Below, piece by piece: positions 8,402-11,030 of a stretch of DNA of 11,030 nt. The notes under the pieces are model-generated. The model ran no database searches. It was not told where the DNA came from and was given only the letters and a program-made list of their open reading frames with translations. Location: the NCBI GenBank assembly GCA_020861125.1, contig JAJBSZ010000345.1, positions 1 to 11,030 on the forward strand. The letters are read 5' to 3'. Each line of letters starts with the position of its first letter. Within the stretch, counting starts at the first letter, position 1. The translations under genes and the position numbers were made by a program. Origin of the DNA: Planctomycetota bacterium. GTDB lineage: Bacteria > Planctomycetota > SZUA-567.

Positions 8402-9141
8402 GGCCATGGCTCCACCGGCGGCAGCGCGGCCAGGAATGGCTGCCAGTGGCTGGGCAGCGGCGCCTCGATCACCACCGGCTCCCGGCGGACCGGATGAGTA
8501 AATGCAACCCGGCGGGCATGGAGAAGGATCGCCCGGCCGCCGGCCACCGCCGTCGGTCGCGCCGGACGGCCGTTGGGTCCATAGCGAAAATCCCCCACCA
8601 CCGGCAGACCGGCCCAGGCCAGCTGGCAGCGGATCTGGTGTTTGACGCCGGTTTCCAAATCCACCGCCAGGAGCGCCTGCCGGCCGTCCTCCCGAACCGC
8701 CAGGGTCTGGTAGGCGAGCCGCGCCGGTCTGGCGCCGGGGTCCCCCGCGGCGGCAACGCGCATCCCGCCGGAAGCGATGGGCGCCAGGTGGTCTTCCAGA
8801 CGGCCCGTGGGGTCGGGGGCGGCCCGACAGGCCACCAGAGCCAGATACCGTTTTTCCACCTGCCGGTCCCGGAAGGCGGCCGCCATCCGGGAGGCCGCCT
8901 TGCTCGTCCGGGCCATGACCACCACGCCACTGGTCGGCCGGTCCAGCCGGTGGAGAAGGCCCAAGTACACCGCCCCCGGTTTGTGGCAGGTCCGCCGCAG
9001 GTAGTCCTTGGCCAACTCGTCGAGGGAAGGATCGCCCGAGGCGTCGGGCTGGCTTGGCAGTCCGGACGGCTTGTCGGCGGCCAGGAGGTGGTTGTCGCTA
9101 TAGATAAATTCGGGCCGCGGCCCGGCTTCCCATGTTTCCAC
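8398..9141 (-). CDS. RluA-family RNA pseudouridine synthase
   Basis: This is a 247-residue enzyme that isomerises uridine to pseudouridine in rRNA or tRNA. It carries FIYSDNHLLAADKPSGLPS (12-30), the catalytic motif LLHRLDRPTSGVVVMAR (62-78, Asp67) and ETGVKHQIRCQLA (163-175), all hallmarks of RluA/RluC/RluD-type synthases. There is no S4 RNA-binding domain, so it is a single-domain member; the target uridine cannot be predicted. The open frame extends far upstream to 10017, but that part runs antisense to rsmG and is not homologous. The only sensible start is GTG at 9141, with AGGA about 12 bases before it, a rather long spacing. Translation may therefore start weakly. Its stop overlaps recO. 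It is divergent from rsmG with 51 bases between them. Confidence 0.88.
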   Translation of the reverse strand: METWEAGPRPEFIYSDNHLLAADKPSGLPSQPDASGDPSLDELAKDYLRRTCHKPGAVYLGLLHRLDRPTSGVVVMARTSKAASRMAAAFRDRQVEKRYLALVACRAAPDPTGRLEDHLAPIASGGMRVAAAGDPGARPARLAYQTLAVREDGRQALLAVDLETGVKHQIRCQLAWAGLPVVGDFRYGPNGRPARPTAVAGGRAILLHARRVAFTHPVRREPVVIEAPLPSHWQPFLAALPPVEPWP

Positions 9142-9162
9142 CGGTGGTGTTTTTCCTATACT
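9135..9162 (+). promoter_or_regulatory. Probable promoter of rsmG
   Basis: TATACT (9157-9162) matches five of six bases of the -10 consensus. TTTCCA (9135-9140) is a weak -35 at a 16-base spacing. The predicted start lies about 25 bases before the rsmG ATG, leaving room for the GAAAGG ribosome site at 9180-9185. The -35 is poor, so another factor or extended contacts may be needed. Confidence 0.5.
9138..9147. repeat. Perfect 10-bp palindrome in the divergent gap
   Basis: CCACCGGTGG is a perfect palindrome that spans the GTG start codon of the pseudouridine synthase gene (9141) and the spacer of the rsmG promoter. It could be an operator seen by a dimeric regulator acting on both genes, or chance in GC-rich DNA. 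Confidence 0.35.
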
Positions 9163-9192
9163 GGGTGAGGCACCGTAGCGAGAAAGGCAGAC

Positions 9193-10056
9193 ATGGCCAG
9201 AAAAAAACCCAACCGTACCGGCGGCGGCAACCGATTCGCCAGCAACGGCGCCGCCCGGGGCGGACGCCGGCAGGAAGGTTCTTCCCGCGGCCACGACCGG
9301 AAAACGGACACGCGGGTCAATCGCATCACCCCCAACCGCCGGCACGGCTTCGCCGGCGGAGAGCGGCCCTACGACTACGCCCAGTACGAAGCCGAACCGG
9401 CGACCCCCGAATATATGTCCCGCCTGTTCGCGCGCCATTCCTTTGCGGTCACCCGGGAACAGCTCGACCGCTTTTGGATCTACTACGACTTGCTCCGCCG
9501 GCACAACGCCAGCCTGGACCTGACCCGCATTATGGGTATCGAAGCCACCGTCCTCAAGCACTTCGTCGACTCCGCGATCATTCTCCAATGGTTCACGCCG
9601 CAAGGGCCGGTTCTGGATATCGGTTCCGGACCGGGATTCCCCGGTCTGCCGCTGGCTATCATGCGGCCGGACTGTTCTTTCCTTCTGGCCGAAAGCCGGG
9701 GCAAACGGGTCGGTTTTCTCGAGGAGGTGGTGGCTGCTCTCAAGCTGGAGAACGTCGAAATCTATCCGCGTTCGGTACGGGAAGATTCGCCGCTCGGGGA
9801 CGACAACGGCCGTCCGGTGGGCGATGTGGTCACCCGGGCGCTGGAGACCATACCGCCCACGCTGGAACGGGTGCGTCCGATCATCCGTCCTGGCGCCCGG
9901 GCCGTCTTCATGAAAGGACCCGGCTGCGACGAGGAGGTCGCCACCGCCAGGGATCTCTTCGCCGGCGCCTATGCTCTGGAAAACGACGTGCACTACCACC
10001 TGCCGGGGACGGACCAAGGGCGGCGGCTGGTCATTTTCAAAAAATTGCCGGTCTAG
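9193..10056 (+). CDS. rsmG: 16S rRNA (guanine-527-N7)-methyltransferase with long N-terminal tail
   Basis: This 287-residue protein matches RsmG/GidB, which transfers a methyl group from S-adenosylmethionine to N7 of G527 in 16S rRNA. The core begins at about residue 75. It has LLRRHNASLDLTRI, the HFVDSAIIL segment, the cofactor loop DIGSGPGFPG (142-151), GKRVGFLEEVV, LKLENVEIY, VVTRALE and the FMKGPG strand. The first 75 residues are extra: RKKPNRTGGGNRF and following are rich in Arg, Lys, Gly and Asn, and look disordered. The ATG at 9193 has GAAAGG seven bases before it. An internal ATG at 9415 would give a normal-length protein but has no ribosome site. It is separate from the mnmG/parAB genes with which rsmG is often found. 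Identity is strong; the role of the tail is unknown. Confidence 0.92.
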   Translation: MARKKPNRTGGGNRFASNGAARGGRRQEGSSRGHDRKTDTRVNRITPNRRHGFAGGERPYDYAQYEAEPATPEYMSRLFARHSFAVTREQLDRFWIYYDLLRRHNASLDLTRIMGIEATVLKHFVDSAIILQWFTPQGPVLDIGSGPGFPGLPLAIMRPDCSFLLAESRGKRVGFLEEVVAALKLENVEIYPRSVREDSPLGDDNGRPVGDVVTRALETIPPTLERVRPIIRPGARAVFMKGPGCDEEVATARDLFAGAYALENDVHYHLPGTDQGRRLVIFKKLPV

Positions 10057-10216
10057 TATTACAGTTATAAATTGCCGCGACTCCGCGCCAGCGGCGTCAG
10101 AAGCCTTTCCCGCACAGTACTATTGCTCCATACCCGCCGGAGCAAAAATCTTGCTGCCGAGCCATTTTTCCTTGCTGGAAGCGGGTCGGGACTAAGTTAT
10201 ACCTGGAATACTCACG

Positions 10217-10245
10217 GCCGGCCGGTGGCGGTGAAACCGGCCGGC
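10217..10245 (+). terminator. Strong GC hairpin, possible transcript end of rsmG
   Basis: There is a perfect 10-bp stem, GCCGGCCGGT (10217-10226) and ACCGGCCGGC (10236-10245), with a nine-base loop. A T-rich stretch, TTTGTTTT, follows only about 11 bases later (10256-10263), so it is not a textbook intrinsic terminator. It separates rsmG from the promoter of the next gene and could insulate the two. Confidence 0.4.
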
Positions 10246-10261
10246 GGGTTACCACTTTGTT

Positions 10262-10290
10262 TTGAGTTTGGCCGCCAAAATCCTTATACT
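10262..10290 (+). promoter_or_regulatory. Probable sigma-70 promoter of the sensor gene
   Basis: TTGAGT (10262-10267) and TATACT (10285-10290) are spaced by the optimal 17 bases and match four and five of six consensus positions. The predicted start is at about 10297, leaving a leader of about 130 bases to the ATG at 10429. The sequence around its -10 resembles that of the rsmG promoter. Confidence 0.65.
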
Positions 10291-10296
10291 GGTGAG

Positions 10297-10428
10297 ACGG
10301 CGGCGACGGATCCCCGCTACCCCTTCTTGCCGCCTCGGTGGAAGCGGAGGATGGGTGGAACCGTTCACCCGCGCGTGGGTGGCTGGGGATTGGGCGAAGA
10401 TACGGCCGGCCGGCTGAGAGGAGATGGG
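10297..10428 (+). promoter_or_regulatory. Structured 5' leader of the sensor gene
   Basis: The leader has several possible stems: GGCGGC/GCCGCC (10299-10304 with 10329-10334), a longer-range ATCCCC/GGGGAT (10310-10315 with 10385-10390), and CACCC (10366-10370) that can pair with GGGTG at 10353-10357 or at 10377-10381. The last two pairings exclude each other, as in a switch. A CGGCCGGCCGGC tract (10403-10414) lies immediately before the ribosome site. Function is inferred only; in GC-rich DNA such pairings can arise by chance. Confidence 0.35.
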
Positions 10429-11030
10429 ATGCGCATTTCATTGGCCAAAAAGATCTATTTCATTCTTTTCGTGCCGGTGGTGGTGGCGGTGGCCATCGCC
10501 ATCGCCAGCTTGTGGAGTTTCCAGCGGCTGACCGAAGCCCTCACCAACCTGGCCTTGCAATCCAAACGAACCGTCAACATGAGCGTCATCCACCGGATCG
10601 CCCTCGAGAGACGGTCCACCGCCGTCGCCATCATCGATGCGGTGGACGAAGCGTCGATGAAGGCCCTGATCGACGATGACTTTCGGCGTACCGAGGATGA
10701 AATGCGGGCAGAACTCCGGGCCTATCTCGACAACAACGTCAAGCCCGCCCCTCCGGTCCAGGTCCAGTTTGCCGAGGATCTGCGGAACCTGTGGCAACGG
10801 TATGTCACCGTCACCGACACCGTGGCGGAATTGGCGCTGGAAAATACCAATAACCGCGCCCTGCGGATCGGCAACGATCTGGTGCCGTTCTGGAACGACA
10901 TGGACGCCGAATTCGAACTCCTGGCCGTCCACCTAACGGAAAAATGCCAGGACTTTACCGAATACACGCCGCTGTCCAGAACCCGCCGGGTGCACCTCAT
11001 TCGCTTCCGGCGGGAACAGGCAAAATACGT
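10429..11030 (+). CDS. Membrane sensor, probably a methyl-accepting chemotaxis protein, N-terminal part
   Basis: The frame is open from ATG 10429 to the window edge, 200 codons, and continues beyond it. AGGAG lies five bases before the start. The protein begins MRISLAKKIYFILF, with a membrane helix at about residues 10-31. A long, mostly helical periplasmic region follows, with charged and hydrophobic heptad-like spacing. This arrangement resembles the four-helix-bundle ligand domain of chemoreceptors: VIHRIALERRSTAVAIIDAV, LRNLWQRYVTVTDTVAEL and AELALENTNNRALRIGNDL read as successive helices. The second membrane helix, HAMP and signalling parts are not in view, so a histidine kinase or diguanylate cyclase with the same sensor type is also possible. 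Its own promoter and long leader suggest it is regulated separately from rsmG. Confidence 0.7.
   Translation, partial: MRISLAKKIYFILFVPVVVAVAIAIASLWSFQRLTEALTNLALQSKRTVNMSVIHRIALERRSTAVAIIDAVDEASMKALIDDDFRRTEDEMRAELRAYLDNNVKPAPPVQVQFAEDLRNLWQRYVTVTDTVAELALENTNNRALRIGNDLVPFWNDMDAEFELLAVHLTEKCQDFTEYTPLSRTRRVHLIRFRREQAKY

Larger units (their letters stand above)
10057..10428. other. 372-base intergenic region upstream of the sensor gene
   Basis: No coding sequence is supported here. From left to right it contains an AT-rich start, a 7-bp stem TTGCTCC/GGAGCAA (10123-10129 with 10139-10145), a strong GC hairpin (10217-10245), a good promoter (10262-10290) and a leader of about 130 bases with competing stems. 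The last three are listed separately. No known riboswitch consensus was recognised. Confidence 0.55.

Noticed and set aside
6116..8497. A 793-codon open frame on the + strand
   Set aside because: It is antisense to cca and recO, which are clear homologues. Its composition is Arg/Gln/Gly/Pro-rich with no recognisable domain.
9142..10017. N-terminal extension of the pseudouridine synthase frame
   Set aside because: The open frame reaches 10017, but this part is antisense to rsmG and does not resemble the family; homology starts right after the GTG at 9141.
9132..10070. A 312-codon + strand frame overlapping rsmG in another phase
   Set aside because: The frame starting at 9193 has all RsmG motifs; this one has a low-complexity Arg/Gly/Pro composition.
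10123..10145. TTGCTCC/GGAGCAA stem as the rsmG terminator
   Set aside because: The stem is followed by A residues, not T, on the + strand, so it is not an intrinsic terminator for rsmG.
10297..10428. A known c-di-GMP/cGAMP (GEMM) or cobalamin riboswitch
   Set aside because: I looked for the conserved GEMM core and the cobalamin box and found neither.

Overview
The window is a GC-rich stretch of bacterial chromosome with short, more AT-rich intergenic gaps. It suggests a Gram-negative bacterium: there are exported and probably periplasmic proteins, a GpmA-type phosphoglycerate mutase, an RecO with a zinc finger, an HD-domain CCA/poly(A) nucleotidyltransferase and a chemoreceptor-like protein. 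A lineage near Desulfobacterota or another GC-rich proteobacterial group is plausible, but this is an impression from gene content and not a measured placement. No rRNA, tRNA, CRISPR array, transposase or phage gene was recognised.

Layout. (1) Bases 1-279: the 3' end of gpmA on the + strand. (2) Bases 280-482: a convergent gap with small hairpins and no gene. (3) Bases 483-3044: three co-oriented minus-strand genes, in transcription order a proline-tailed exported protein, a small exported protein and a DUF3137-type membrane protein, separated by short gaps that hold GC-rich hairpins. They look like a poorly characterised cell-envelope group. (4) Bases 3216-5770: a metal-resistance operon on the + strand, with a fully consensus sigma-70 promoter, an inverted-repeat operator, an ArsR/SmtB-family repressor and, overlapping it by 8 bases, a ZntA/CadA-type (P1B-2) metal-exporting ATPase. 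(5) Bases 6014-9141: a minus-strand housekeeping operon, transcribed as RluA-family pseudouridine synthase, then recO (overlapping), then cca. (6) Bases 9193-10056: rsmG on the + strand, divergent from the pseudouridine synthase, with a long basic N-terminal tail. (7) Bases 10057-10428: a 372-base gap with a strong GC hairpin, a good promoter and a leader of about 130 bases. (8) Bases 10429 to the end: the first 200 codons of a membrane sensor, probably a methyl-accepting chemotaxis protein, cut by the window edge.

How it works together. The ArsR protein should repress its own promoter until Zn, Cd or Pb rises; the ATPase then pumps the metal out. The pseudouridine synthase, CCA-adding enzyme and RsmG all act on rRNA or tRNA, and RecO acts in recombinational repair. 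These are ordinary core functions. The unusual parts are local: the ATPase has lost the classical HMA domain and has a Cys/His-rich tail instead, RsmG has a tail of about 75 residues, Cca has an insert just before its HD motif, the three-gene envelope group is uncharacterised, and several intergenic hairpins and a promoter-proximal motif shared by two genes are unexplained. I did not find a clearly new multi-gene system.
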